This document shows positions 38,042 to 48,705 of a stretch of DNA of 64,000 nt, piece by piece; the stretch's first letter is position 1, and every line of letters begins with the position of its first letter. Source of the DNA: Tubulanus polymorphus (taxonomy: Eukaryota; Nemertea; Palaeonemertea; Tubulaniformes; Tubulanidae); NCBI RefSeq assembly GCF_964204645.1, contig NC_134025.1, forward strand, positions 11,289,001-11,353,000, given 5' to 3'. The translations under genes were made by a program, and so were the position numbers. The notes under the pieces are model-generated. The model worked only from the letters and a program-made list of their open reading frames with translations. It was not told where the DNA came from and searched no databases.

Positions 38042-38186
38042 ATGCGACTCGAAAACAAATCGTTTTAGAATCCATGGTTGAAACTACTAAGTATCTGCAC
38101 CATCATCACCTATCAATATCCCTTCTGGACAGGATGCTGGAAAGATTCATATAACCATATGGACTCCAAAACGTTTTAGAGTCCAT
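38042..38186. repeat. Two hairpin repeats of the ATGGACTCTAAAAC family
   Basis: At 38159-38186 ATGGACTCCAAAAC is followed directly by GTTTTAGAGTCCAT: 14-bp arms, one mismatch, no loop. At 38042-38075 a more diverged copy has arms ATGCGACTCGAAAAC and GTTTTAGAATCCAT around a 5-base loop. A third copy lies at 39835-39872. Confidence 0.8.
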
Positions 38187-38338
38187 GATAAAACGATAAA
38201 CGTGTGAGTGAAGATGAAATGAAATATACGTCTATATATACATGTACATACTCTTTCGTATGGCCTCTTCTCGCAGAAGGGAAACAAACCCTTTATCCGG
38301 AATCGCTTTTGGATGGTTAGAAAGATAAACGTGTTTTA

Positions 38339-38501
38339 CAGCAGACACTTTCCGAGTCGGATCCGATCAACTCGGATCTTTATTGAAACATTTTCATGAC
38401 TTATGATATGAAATACATAACGTGCAACTCGGATAGGCCTATCACTCAAGTCGGACACATTATTACGGTCCAAAAAGATCAGGCTTGAGCGAAGTCTACT
38501 G
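38339..38501. mobile_element. 163-bp MITE with CAGYAGAC ends and TA target sites
   Basis: The left end CAGCAGACACTTTCCGAG and the right end, read inward CAGTAGACTTCGCTCAAG, agree at the tip and lead into GATC-containing sequence. TA flanks both sides (38337-38338, 38502-38503). It resembles the element at 36570 in style but not in body. Confidence 0.6.
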
Positions 38502-39672
38502 TATTTATTCATTTCAACTTCAGAGTTGACTTCCTAGCTATGCGCCCATGTACAAAATGATAGCTGAATGATTTTACGATGAATGACTTCGGCATTTTTT
38601 GTCTCTCGAGGGTCGCATCACACTCGAACAAAACTTATAGTTTCGGCATGTGGCGAAGTTCGCATCCTGGAGCAGCGAAGAGACGCCGGCTGATCGAGTT
38701 GTGCGCGGTTTTATTCAGATGTATCGGGTTACATGACCATATAATCTGAATGCGAATTTATACCAGTGTTTACCGAGCTCTATTTGGTTCCATTTCGTTG
38801 GGAGCTGGCGTTTATTTATTGAATCGATCTCTCCCGCGCGAGTTGCAGAAAGGAATGGGCATCGGACGAACAATAGCGGTAGAAAATACGTTCGCCTGCT
38901 CCTATACGGTGTGACGTCATCGCCAAATCGTATAATGGTATTGAGTCTTGATTCTTAGTTGCGTAAAACGTATTTACATATAGTATGGACCGTTGTGGGT
39001 TTCGGATTTCGCGAAACAAAATAACGTTTTAATTAGAACTATAGCAAGGGCAAACACCGATCAAATTTCATCGGTAATTCGAACCGATGACCGATTTTGA
39101 CAACCATGTAACCCTACACGTATGTATGATACGTCTCAACATTTGTAATCAGAAAGCAAATACGATTAAGATGTTTAACGACGGTAGACATCCTCTTCAA
39201 TATTTTCACTTGCAGTTTTGCTCTTTGGCCCCTGCTCTATACGCATTCATGTATATGTAACTACAGCATGTTCATTTGCTTATGCTGGGAAAATGTTCAC
39301 GATAGAGCGCTTGTCAAACTCTTGACAATGCAAATGTAGCGTTCTCGGTCGGACAAGAAACAACTGTTCAATTCCTCGTACATATATATATATACATATC
39401 TCTTCTGAACAATGCATCCTTCTTATCTTCAGAATAAATAAATAACCTGCGTAAATGCACGAACACCGTATACTTAAACGAAATATAGGTAACTGTACGA
39501 CGAATTTCTTATGTCGAGCAGATAGATCAGCTATCGTGGTTGTTTTTGTGGGAACCATCCGGGGTAACTGCATTCTTCAATAGCGTGTGTGTGTGTGTGT
39601 ATGTATATAACAGTGAACTACATCTTTCAGCATCAGCGCGAGATTTCACTTTTCCATAACAATGTGCTTATA
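38502..39672. other. No gene recognised; (GT)n at 39585-39600
   Basis: Anonymous DNA. On the minus strand AATAAA near 38810 could be a distal polyadenylation signal for Six1/2, about 1.7 kb past its stop, but nothing supports its use. Confidence 0.35.
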
Positions 39673-40000
39673 GCCGCGATCACGCGGAGGCGATTTGGCC
39701 CGAGCCAAATTGGAACGGATCAGGCCCGATTCAAATTTGTCCCCTGACATAATCGAGAGCGCATTCGCATTTAAATCATTCACTCTGTATTTAACGAAGT
39801 TAAACAAAGCGAGTCTCTTCCGGAACCAGTTGCGATGGACTCTAAAACTAAACTCTTCGTTTTAGAGTCCATGATTTAACCAATGCTAAGATTTGGTTCA
39901 GGCCTGGTCCGACGTTTTTAGTCGGGTCAAGCAAACACGGACCCATTTGGCACCCGTGAGATCAGTTGTTCCGGCCCAAAAATGCTCGTGTGATCACGGC
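39673..40000. mobile_element. Longest copy of the GCCGYGATCACACGG family, with nested hairpin insertion
   Basis: The left end GCCGCGATCACGCGGAG and the right end, read inward GCCGTGATCACACGAG, bound a 328-bp element. The body shares CAAATTGGAACGGATCAGGC and GGCCTGGTCCGACGTTTTTA with other copies. Relative to copies at 5930 and 18867 it is interrupted after CCAGTTGCG by a 38-bp hairpin unit (39835-39872). Confidence 0.75.
39835..39872. repeat. Hairpin repeat, ATGGACTCTAAAAC family, nested in a transposon
   Basis: Perfect 14-bp arms, ATGGACTCTAAAAC and GTTTTAGAGTCCAT, flank the loop TAAACTCTTC. Confidence 0.85.
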
Positions 40001-40521
40001 ATCAGCCCAACTAGTTTTCGGTGTAATGAGTAAAAGTTGGGCCCTGCGAATACATGTATAACGGTTCCGAATTTTTAGGGGAACACTACTGACGACAACC
40101 AAGAATCCTATCGACTATCAACATTGGCGAAATGAAAATCCCATTGGGCCTTTCGTGAGCTAGAATATACTTATATGCAAATACAGTCATTAGTACATAA
40201 TTATATTAATGTGTATTTAGATAAAATCAAACCAAGGTGACACATAATCCACAGGGTTACATTGAAATATACAAGAAAATATCATACAGAAAATTGCTTC
40301 GCAACATATGAGGGAACGACAATATGTTTGCAAATTCAGCCCCTTCACATCGTTCGAAATCCAAAGCAGTCAGATCCCAGACCAGTCAAAAACGCAAATG
40401 AAATATAAGAACAAATCATATTCGACAAACGCCATCAATAGAGCAGTTGCTTTTTGAGTGACAACACGATTCATATATCCGCCCGTACGAAAAGAAATAG
40501 ATGTCGCCACTATAGTTCTTG
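40001..40521 (-). other. 3' flank, probable 3' UTR of Six1/2
   Basis: AT-rich DNA after the Six1/2 stop. No AATAAA in the transcript sense was found within this stretch, so the transcript end is unknown. Confidence 0.4.
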
Positions 40522-40831
40522 TCATAACGCGTGGTAGTCCGATAGCATGCTCGTGACGTCGGTCGAGCCGTTGCTCATGTTTATCGGTTGAGACTGGATC
40601 ATGTGATGTTGCTGGTGGTGGTGAGCGTGGTGCATGACATGCAGCATATCCGTGGTCATGGGCGGAGGAGCGGTCGTTTTGTGTAAATCGGCGAATATTC
40701 CGTGGTCTTGCTCGTGTTTTATCCGATTATCGTTCATTTCCTCGCCGCCCGACATGTCCCCGAGATCCTTGCCGTCGCCCATGATATCGCTGCCCTCGCC
40801 CGCGGAGCCTGTGCTGGCGTTGCCACTTTCT
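40522..40831 (-). CDS. Six1/2: Six1/2 homeobox gene, exon 2: C-terminal tail
   Basis: The exon follows the acceptor TCTTTTCAG and begins with A, completing the AG left by exon 1 to give arginine (phase 2). The joined KERES sequence continues the family's conserved KEREN stretch. It encodes residues 201-302 and ends TGA (40522-40524). The tail is low in conservation: Ser/Gly-rich (201-230), acidic (GEEMNDN near 229-235), then a histidine- and glutamine-rich run at 264-276 with HHAHHHQQHH. Such C-termini in SIX proteins act in transcriptional regulation, often with Eya cofactors bound through the SIX domain. The total of 302 residues is close to the 280-290 of vertebrate SIX1 and SIX2. The exon is tied to exon 1 by phase, strand and the expected junction. 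Confidence 0.88.
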
Positions 40832-41078
40832 CTGAAAAGACATGAAATAAATTTTCGCATGAGAAACCATGAAATGCAGAGTCAAAAAGTATTCATTTCG
40901 TAACCAGCAGCTGATAAAGAGTTTTACATTTAATCATTGAATGGGAACGCCAAGGGTTTATTGTATCCAAAAACCCGTCGTATCGTCGTTAATTTTCTAT
41001 ACCGAAAAACCGTTACAAAAAAAAAATGTTTATATATTGATAACTATTTGCGTTATTTAGGGGGTACAATGAGAGTCG

Positions 41079-41266
41079 ATGTGCACTACGTCATCAATAT
41101 TGGCGTTTCAAATTTACAATTACTTCTGTGAATATTGGCGTTGATTTTGTTGTTAAATCAATTCCATGACACTTATTTTCTTTTCAATGATTTTACATTA
41201 TCATATGATACTGAATTTCAATTGCAATTGATAGTGTTGAGTGGATGTGCACTACGTCATCAATAT
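41079..41266. repeat. 22-bp exact direct repeat in the Six1/2 intron
   Basis: ATGTGCACTACGTCATCAAT followed by AT occurs at 41079-41100 and 41245-41266, 166 bp apart. It contains TACGTCA, a CREB/ATF-like half-site. The phrase AATATTGGCGTT also occurs twice nearby (41097 and 41131). Confidence 0.8.
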
Positions 41267-43299
41267 CGGGAGCAGACTGGGGCTGGTCAATTCAATTGTC
41301 GATTCAAAATTAAGATACTTAATTGATCCTTAAATCTATATTATCAATAGCGGTAACAGGCCGGTTTAACCGCGGACTATAAAACGAAGAGTGGTTACTG
41401 AATGTATCTTCGTTATTTTCGCACATTGATAGCTATCTGCTTGAACTGGTGCAACGGCTATTTCGTTAGTCGAAAACAATTACGCGACCCCCAACAATCC
41501 GAAAATATATATAAAGCATCTTCTGCAATAGCGTCTTAGAAAATCACAGCAGTTGATAAGCACTGGACTGAGTCTGACTGAAAAATACTTCTTTGCATGC
41601 ATCCTAAAATTATGTCACCATTAGTGATCTCTACGGACGTGATATCTCGCACATGATACCTTCAGTAGGTGAAGTACCCATTCTCCACGGGCAGGTAGAT
41701 GACATAACCCGTTCATAATATTCATACATTTTAGAATGCTCCAACTCGGCCATTGTATCGAAAAGTTGTAAATTCCGAGCCTTAAAAAACACCCGTGATT
41801 TTCACGGGTTTTTCGCTAGTGACATCATTTACTATCGATAATACAATGAACATGTTAATACATGTGTATATTCTATTTTCATCAATAAACTTTCAAGTTA
41901 GCTATCTTGCTCGTTCACGATCCACTGATGTCGATTTCAATCGTAACTGCTGTCACAGGGCTCCCACGTCGGTTTTCACAACGATATAATTTCCCGACGA
42001 GCACACGACAAAAGAACCACTTCAGTTCATCATTTTCAAGGCAGGAAAAAAATCCATCCAACAGACAAAGACACATCGGCTGACAATATGGTGCTACGAA
42101 TCGATATGGAATAAATGAAAACCAACTCTAGAGATATATTAGTAGGCTACTCTAGCGAGCGTACCGCGGTAGGCCTGGGGGCCCGATAATACAGAATATC
42201 ATTTAAAAGCGTGATATTATTTTATTCAGCCCGCGGCTAATTCTGAAAGTATTTGTACATATCTAAAATCAAATCGAGTCATTTTATCAAGAGGTATAAT
42301 TTTGTATTTATAACATATCACGAAAACACTGCCGCGAAGCACTTGGAATTAAATTAGCGGTATTTCATTTCAATTGAGCCTATTGACTTTTCTATATTAA
42401 TTCTGAATACGTTTGGCCGAGTATGCAAGTGTCATCTCACATGCTACTACTGCACAGATCGAAAAGGGATCTATTTTTACCGAGTTCCGATTCAAGTCGA
42501 CGAGAATCGAATGTTGCATCGAAAATCAAATATTCATAGGCGGATCCAGTAATTTAGAAGTGAGAGAATTTAGAATCTAGATTGAAAGAATGATCATTTC
42601 CTTGAGAGTGATTCTAAAATATAGTGTCCAGCAATAATTTGCCACTATTTTCGAGTACCTTTCTAAATCCATGTTTCGAAAAAAAACCTTGGCAAAAAAT
42701 AGGCGTCCCGGCCCTTTGTCCCCATTCTAAATCTTCCCCATAATATATATTACAATATTCTTGTATCGTGTCGTTTATCTTCTTTCTTTTCATATGAAAA
42801 TTCAAACTTAACTTCCTTGGCGGAATTTCGAAAAAAAACGAGGACCCCCACAGACCCGGGGCAAAAAGCACGCGGCTGTCATCGCGCTTCGAATGCTCGA
42901 CTGACAATTATTAGCCATGGGTGTCGGCCTGTTCGAGCTTTGTCAATCGACCTCTGCCGCCGATGCCGCGCGGAAATTCGATATGTAATGCGATGCCTAA
43001 TTCTATTATGTCGTGATGCGCGAATGAGATTTGCTTATGGCGTTGAGTTATTGAATTGTCTTAAAATAATTCCGGCATTAGCCAATCGTTCATCTCATTA
43101 CAGCAATTTCAGAATCTGCGTCGTGGCATCGACAAGAGCAGTCGAAAAGCTCGAATACACTTAACTTTGATGATTGAAACAGTATTTCGACAAAACACTA
43201 ACCAGGCGCGTGTTGGGGAGTTCGATATAGTTGATTATTCTACATAGTACACATCATGAACGAATACACCCACGATAGTAGCTGGTCAGTACTATCGTA

Positions 43300-43510
43300 A
43301 ATTCATGATCTACGTATTTTTGGTAGTATGTTGCCACTTCAAACCCTCCCATTCGGCCAGCGATCCGCCGTGTAAATAGGTTCGAATACCTGCCACATGT
43401 ATAGGACTTCGCCCTAGGGCGAGAACCAACGCCACCATGATTCGAACCACGATTAGTGCCCTATACGGAGATGGGATCCGCTGAATTAGAAACTGCAAAA
43501 ATAACACATA
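43300..43510 (-). repeat. Probable tRNA-derived SINE
   Basis: On the minus strand GTGGTTCGAATCATGG contains a B-box-like core at about 43434-43452. A second GTTCGAATACCT-type T arm lies on the plus strand at about 43379-43391. The middle has a CGCCCTAGGGCG palindrome. No functional tRNA fold is apparent. Confidence 0.4.
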
Positions 43511-44099
43511 GGCTATTTACGAGCAAAGCGCTTAATTTCATCCCGCGCTGACGGAAAATTTGCACCACAATTCAAACCGCGTATTTGCCAGTAACATTTA
43601 ATGCGGGTTACCCCCTGAGGGGGTACTTATTCAAAATAATGCCCAACTCAGAAAAAGATTAGCATAAAGCGGTCAGGATTGAATAGGACGAACATTGTAA
43701 TTCCAATCTATACATCAGTATGTTTAATTTTTTTTTGAGAATTTTGATATTAGCATATGTCAATCAGACTTTCCGGCAGGGAGCTACACCGTACAACAGC
43801 TGGCGAAAAATAGTTGGATTAGAAATTCACATTAACTGTGACAACTGTGCCTTTTGAGGCAATATCAGTAACACAGACAACGACTGGGCTGTTTTTCATT
43901 GATAAACGCACCCTCATCAATCAATACATTGGCAATCGACGGGTTTGAATGGACAATGGACGGGTCTATGAATGGACTGAGCAATTTCAGGCGTCTGAAT
44001 TTTCCGTACGTTTGAGAATATCGCCATCTACAAGATCTATGTGACTTCTATGAATGAATGTATGAATCTATTTTGCATTTCAAATTGTGCCATGGAAAA

Positions 44100-44620
44100 A
44101 CATGGAAAATGTTATTCAACACCTCTGGTGAACATAAGCAGAAACGAATGACCTTGGAACTCACTCACAGAACATGTCACATCTATGCAACTGTGATGAA
44201 AAATATGCACTGGTGCCTATATCCATAGACACCATGTTGTGCATAGTTCAATATTCAATTCCGCCTGGTGGGGGTAACCTCAATTCCACATGATGAAATG
44301 TATCCTGTGACGGAACTCACAATCATTGATGATATCAAGTCTACTTTAAAACCTGTGATGACGATAATTGATCAAAAGTGTATTCAAAATTTCCTTGGAA
44401 AACCTCCAAAATGCGCAATATACAAGTGCTGATTTTCTCGAGCAATAATGGCCGCCTGTCAGCCATCTTGAATCTAATCGGGCCTGCAAATATGTATATA
44501 CGGTAGATACTAGAAAAACTAACCATAAGCCCGGTTTTGTTTGTTTACAGATGGACGGGCCGACGACGGCGGATGAGAATCAATCGCAAAGCGGGCTCAA
44601 AATTGTTATCTCGTGATTGG
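44100..44620 (+). mobile_element. Decayed relative of the 154-bp repeat element
   Basis: It shares, in order with 14053-15440, TTATTCAACACCTCTGGTGA, AATGACCTTGGAACTCAC, a GATTTTC...CAATAATGGCCGCC stretch, TCAGCCATCTTGAATCT and an ACAGATGGACGGGCCGACG tail. Only one tandem unit remains. Confidence 0.6.
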
Positions 44621-45273
44621 AGGGATGTTAACAACTTTCGCTGAGACAACCTGGCGGTGATTTACAGTCGCGCCGATCACCGTGGAAGCCTCGCGAGACT
44701 TCTACTCGTGTCGCAGTCAGATTCGCCAATGACACGAAACGTTTAATTCAATCTATCGGCGTTTTAATTCCCCGATTAACTCATCTTGGTCAATAAGTTC
44801 AGCCATCTGCCGTTTACCGATTGCCACGTCGATCGTATTACACTCTAGCGTACGAATATTCATTATCGAGAATCTATCTCAAGAACCGGGCTATGACCGT
44901 TTTGACCGGCTAAAACGATTCGAGAAGAGTGCTGCGAGGCTTCCAGAAAGAGAAAACCGGATCATAGATGGCAATTACAACTCGAAGAAACGAACCACCA
45001 AGAAAGATAGGGACAGATCTGGGCAGGGAAGGGGCGGAGCACATACTCCGTGATTTTCCGTGCCATGTCCCTATTTTTCAACTAATAAGCCAGCAGTCAG
45101 GAGCACGAGGTGTAAATCATATTCTCTTTATGTCCCTCAATTGTCGAGAAATTGTATGAAAATGCACTGAAATTTTCACCAAAAAAAAGATTCCAAACCC
45201 TTATTATGGCGGTGTGGACTTGCCCTTTTTAAGTATATATGCCCTTTTTGATGTCTTGTGAACCTGCCAAAGT

Positions 45274-45293
45274 CCCCCCTGGATCCGCCCCTG
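45274..45293. mobile_element. Solitary end of the GCGGATCCAGGG MITE family
   Basis: CCCCTGGATCCGCCCCTG matches the terminal repeat of 33009-33177. No partner end is seen within the next few hundred bases. Confidence 0.45.
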
Positions 45294-48106
45294 CAGGGTT
45301 TCTATCCAAAACCGTTCGGGCCGAATTCGTTGATTGGACCAAGGAAGTCTAGGGCGAGTACGGCTATAGTACAACACGAAGACGATCATGGTGCTTGGCA
45401 TGGCGTATTTCATATCGAACGTTTACATAAGAATAGGCACGATAAGTAATACGTTCGGCTCGTCCGAGAGGACTAAAAACATCCGCTGAAACGCTACTTG
45501 ACGTTTACGTTTGGTTTACGTAAACACGTTCAACACTTCGATGTATGTTTAGATGCCTTCATTCTGCCGTAGCACCGGGAATCCATTCAAACTGCGGTTG
45601 GAAATATTTTCATTGCATCGCCGGGTGATGTTTGCCAAAAATCCGTCCTTGCTTTTACAACAAACTTCCTCCTCGACAGCGAACATCGCATAAGCCCGGC
45701 ATATGCGCGTACGTAAAGCCGGCAGACGTTTTGAGCTCATCACCAACGAGTAGAAAAGCTTGAAAGCGCCTGTGTCTAACGAAAAAGCTTGTAAGGACAC
45801 TCAAAATGCTGGACTGTCATTCCGTATAAACACAACATAATAGACATTGAATCAGCCGAGGAACAATGAGCGTCGTTCACGGCCTGGACAAACATTTTCA
45901 GTCATAGCACTCCATAGACGAAGCAACCGGTATTTCCTTGGCAAATAAACCGGCATTGACAAATTCTGGAGAGGGTTTTCGCCAATTTCGAATGGGCGGT
46001 CGGGAATATTGGCAAGTTCTGTTTGCGCATCGACTTTAGCGCCGCGTTGGCAGCGATTCCCTAAATTACAATCAATTTATGGGATTAGGGACGAGGCTTG
46101 AAATAATATTTAGACTATTTGGACTCGGGTCCATTAGTCTGAAAAGTAACTAAACTCGTCTGTCGATTGTCTGCTAATCACGTTGATTATTTAACAGTTT
46201 TCGGCAATTCATAGATCGGAATCAGCGCACGTACATAGACAGTCGAATCGCTACGAGAAATGAGCCGATCCTGAGAAACTCGAAACCCTTGGACCACAAT
46301 ATCTCGGCCGTATATCCTTAGCTTTACCAACCGCGATCAGCGACCTTTAACCCCGGCATATTTTACGAATCTCCTTCTTTTCTTACAAATCGGCCATAAA
46401 CGCCGCCGAAATTTTCCCATCATTTTTCTAAACCCGACTCTTAGTCCAATATATGATAACCGACCCACCAAAATACCATTGTAGCAATGAAAGTGACAAT
46501 TATGATAACTTATTCAAATCTATACTGAAGGTAAAGTGGGTATATAGAGAATCCCACACTATAAGTCCGAAAAGTTTCCTTTCAGCTAAAAATGTATTCA
46601 TCCGACGTTTCGACTATATCCTAATAGTCATCTTCAGTAAAGCCGGTGCCACAGCTTATTCACGCCTTTGCTACATATTTTGAGGTATGGCAACAGTTAT
46701 GAGTCTCGGATAGGGTAAAATAAAATACCCGGGATCGCCGAACAACACTTTTTTTATGACTGGCACGAAAATCAAAGCCGCAGTATCATTCGTAAGATTT
46801 TTCGACAAAGAAATCGCTCGACTCATCATCCAGGCGTTACTCAACCGGTCGGGAATGATTGCTGATTAATACACCGTCGTGTGGTTGATTCACCGCTGCG
46901 AGGTTTCCAGTCGAACTCTCGAAGCCGAACTACTAATTTCCTATAGTAGAATGATCGGCTGTTTATCTTCGTTCGTAAAACTGTGTAACATAAACAATCT
47001 CGGAGCTGCTGTCTAGACCCATTAGTACAGAAACATATAGAGGTTGATACAGCTTTCGCGGGTTATTTTTCATTACAGATACGTGCTCGTATCGAAGAAT
47101 GTATTATACACATTAAGATATATATCGTAGGCTCGGTTTTCGAAGGACTTGGTCGAAATGTAAGGCAATATAAGGAAATCGGATTTAGGGTGTATGCTTT
47201 GATTTGACTGGTTTCGCGCAATTAATCATATGTTAACCGTACTTAACCTTTTTTACAAACAAAATGTTCGTGAACACTTCACGATAATTCATCATTCGTA
47301 AAATACTCGAGCAATATGAGTAATACAAGACGTGTCGGTGATATAATCGCACAGCTATTTGATTGCCACAAACCCTGGTTTGCCAAGTGAATATCAATGT
47401 CAAAAGCTCATATATTATATATATTTACACATCTCTATAAAAAAAACATTATTATATTCACACATATCTATAAAAAATCCATCAGATATTTATATATTGA
47501 TCGCTGGAAAAGTTGTATTCAAACATCACTTTTAAAGGGCTAACTCACTCTTCGCGCTAGTGTCCCGTATCTGCATAAAACATGCGAAATACATTAGCAA
47601 TACCAGCGAGTTTCTTCGAAGAAGCAATTGATTCTAAAGGCAACGAGTAATTATCACTTTCAACGGCTTTAGATTTCGTAATAATCGACAATTCGGTGGT
47701 AGCTTTATCGACGTTTAAATCTATCTAGTTAGGAGAGTTTATTAAAGATGCAATTGAATGCTATCGAATTTCGATTTAGCTATAAAACTGGAGAGCCAAA
47801 CCGTTCTCGAGGTTTCAGACTCTATTGTGCTCGACTGCGCTCGAAACATTTCTTTTGTTCGGCGCTAATTTCAGCGACGAACCTTTCGTATGAATATCGC
47901 ATTTTAACCGTTATCTATATAATTTCGAATGTCAATTATTTACCTTTACAACGTGCACCTATATTTCCCAGACCCGGTGACGATATAACAAATTAGCCGA
48001 CGTTGAAAATATGGTAGCCATTATACTTAACGCGCATGACGGTATGAATCATGTCGTGCGGTTGTACTGGCCATTATTTTTTTTTCTTTTCGATGATTAT
48101 AATTAC

Positions 48107-48705
48107 CTTTCTTTCACTTCGGCGGCTCGATCTCTTTGGCGTCGATTTTTAAACCAGTTGCTAACTTGAGTCGTCGTCAAACCCGTACCTTCGGCTAGTT
48201 CCCGTTTCTCGCGCGGCGACGGGTACGGGTTGTGATTGTACCATTCTCTGAGAACGTTTCGCGATTTCTCTTTGAAACAGTAGCTCGTCTCCTCGCCGTC
48301 CCAGATCGTCCTGGGCAGCGGGAATTTCCGCCGAACCCGATATTTCCCCACAGCACCGAGTGGCCGGCCGCGTAACTTTTCGGCTTCCAAATAGTGCGCT
48401 TTCAGCCATAATCCTTGCAATTTCGGATGGTTGCACGGCGTGAAATGGTTATTTTCCACGAGTTTGTAAAGTTCTTTGAAATTCCCACGGTTGAAGGCGA
48501 CGACGGCCTTTGCGGTGAGAACGCTTTCATTTTTGTGAAGATGCTCGCAGGCCGGCAACGACCAGAGGAACCGGGCTAGTCTTTCGATATTTCCCCCCTG
48601 TTGAAGCACCTCGCAAACGCAGGCGACTTGCTCCTGCGTGAAACCGAACGATGGTACCACCGATCCTTGCCCGTTGAGCGTCTGCGGATCTTGATCGTTC
48701 AACAT
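48107..48705 (-). CDS. Six1/2: Six1/2 (sine oculis class) homeobox gene, exon 1: SIX domain and homeodomain
   Basis: The exon encodes residues 1-199 plus two bases of codon 200, from ATG at 48703-48705 to the donor GTAATT after 48107. The SIX domain spans about 19-136 (starting [16 protein letters not shown]) and the homeodomain about 137-196. The homeodomain begins with ETSY at 139-142, the tetrapeptide that marks the Six1/2 subfamily, and ends with WFKNRRQR (W184, F185, N187, R189), the recognition helix. The SIX domain binds Eya proteins and the homeodomain binds DNA; the pair acts in the nucleus in sensory organ, muscle and other development. The N-terminus has about 15 residues before PSFGF, longer than in vertebrate SIX1. 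The strong match across about 180 residues makes this the firmest call in the window. Confidence 0.97.

Larger units (their letters stand above)
40832..48106 (-). other. Single 7.3-kb intron of Six1/2
   Basis: The intron runs from donor GTAATT at 48106 to acceptor TTTTCAG at 40832. It holds a 22-bp direct repeat (41079 and 41245), a tRNA-like SINE (43300-43510), a relic of the 154-bp repeat element (44100-44620) and a solitary MITE end (45274-45293). A minus-strand frame at 45549-45800 has a coding-like look but no family match. Introns of SIX genes often carry enhancers; none can be defined here by sequence alone. Confidence 0.75.

Noticed and set aside
40634-40903. Plus-strand frame across Six1/2 exon 2
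   Set aside because: It is the antisense shadow of the C-terminal exon.
45549-45800. 84-codon minus-strand frame inside the Six1/2 intron
   Set aside because: It has coding-like composition and cysteines but no ATG start, no fitting splice sites for Six1/2 and no known family.
48161-48436. Other frame over the Six1/2 homeodomain exon
   Set aside because: It is a shadow of the Six1/2 coding sequence on the same strand.
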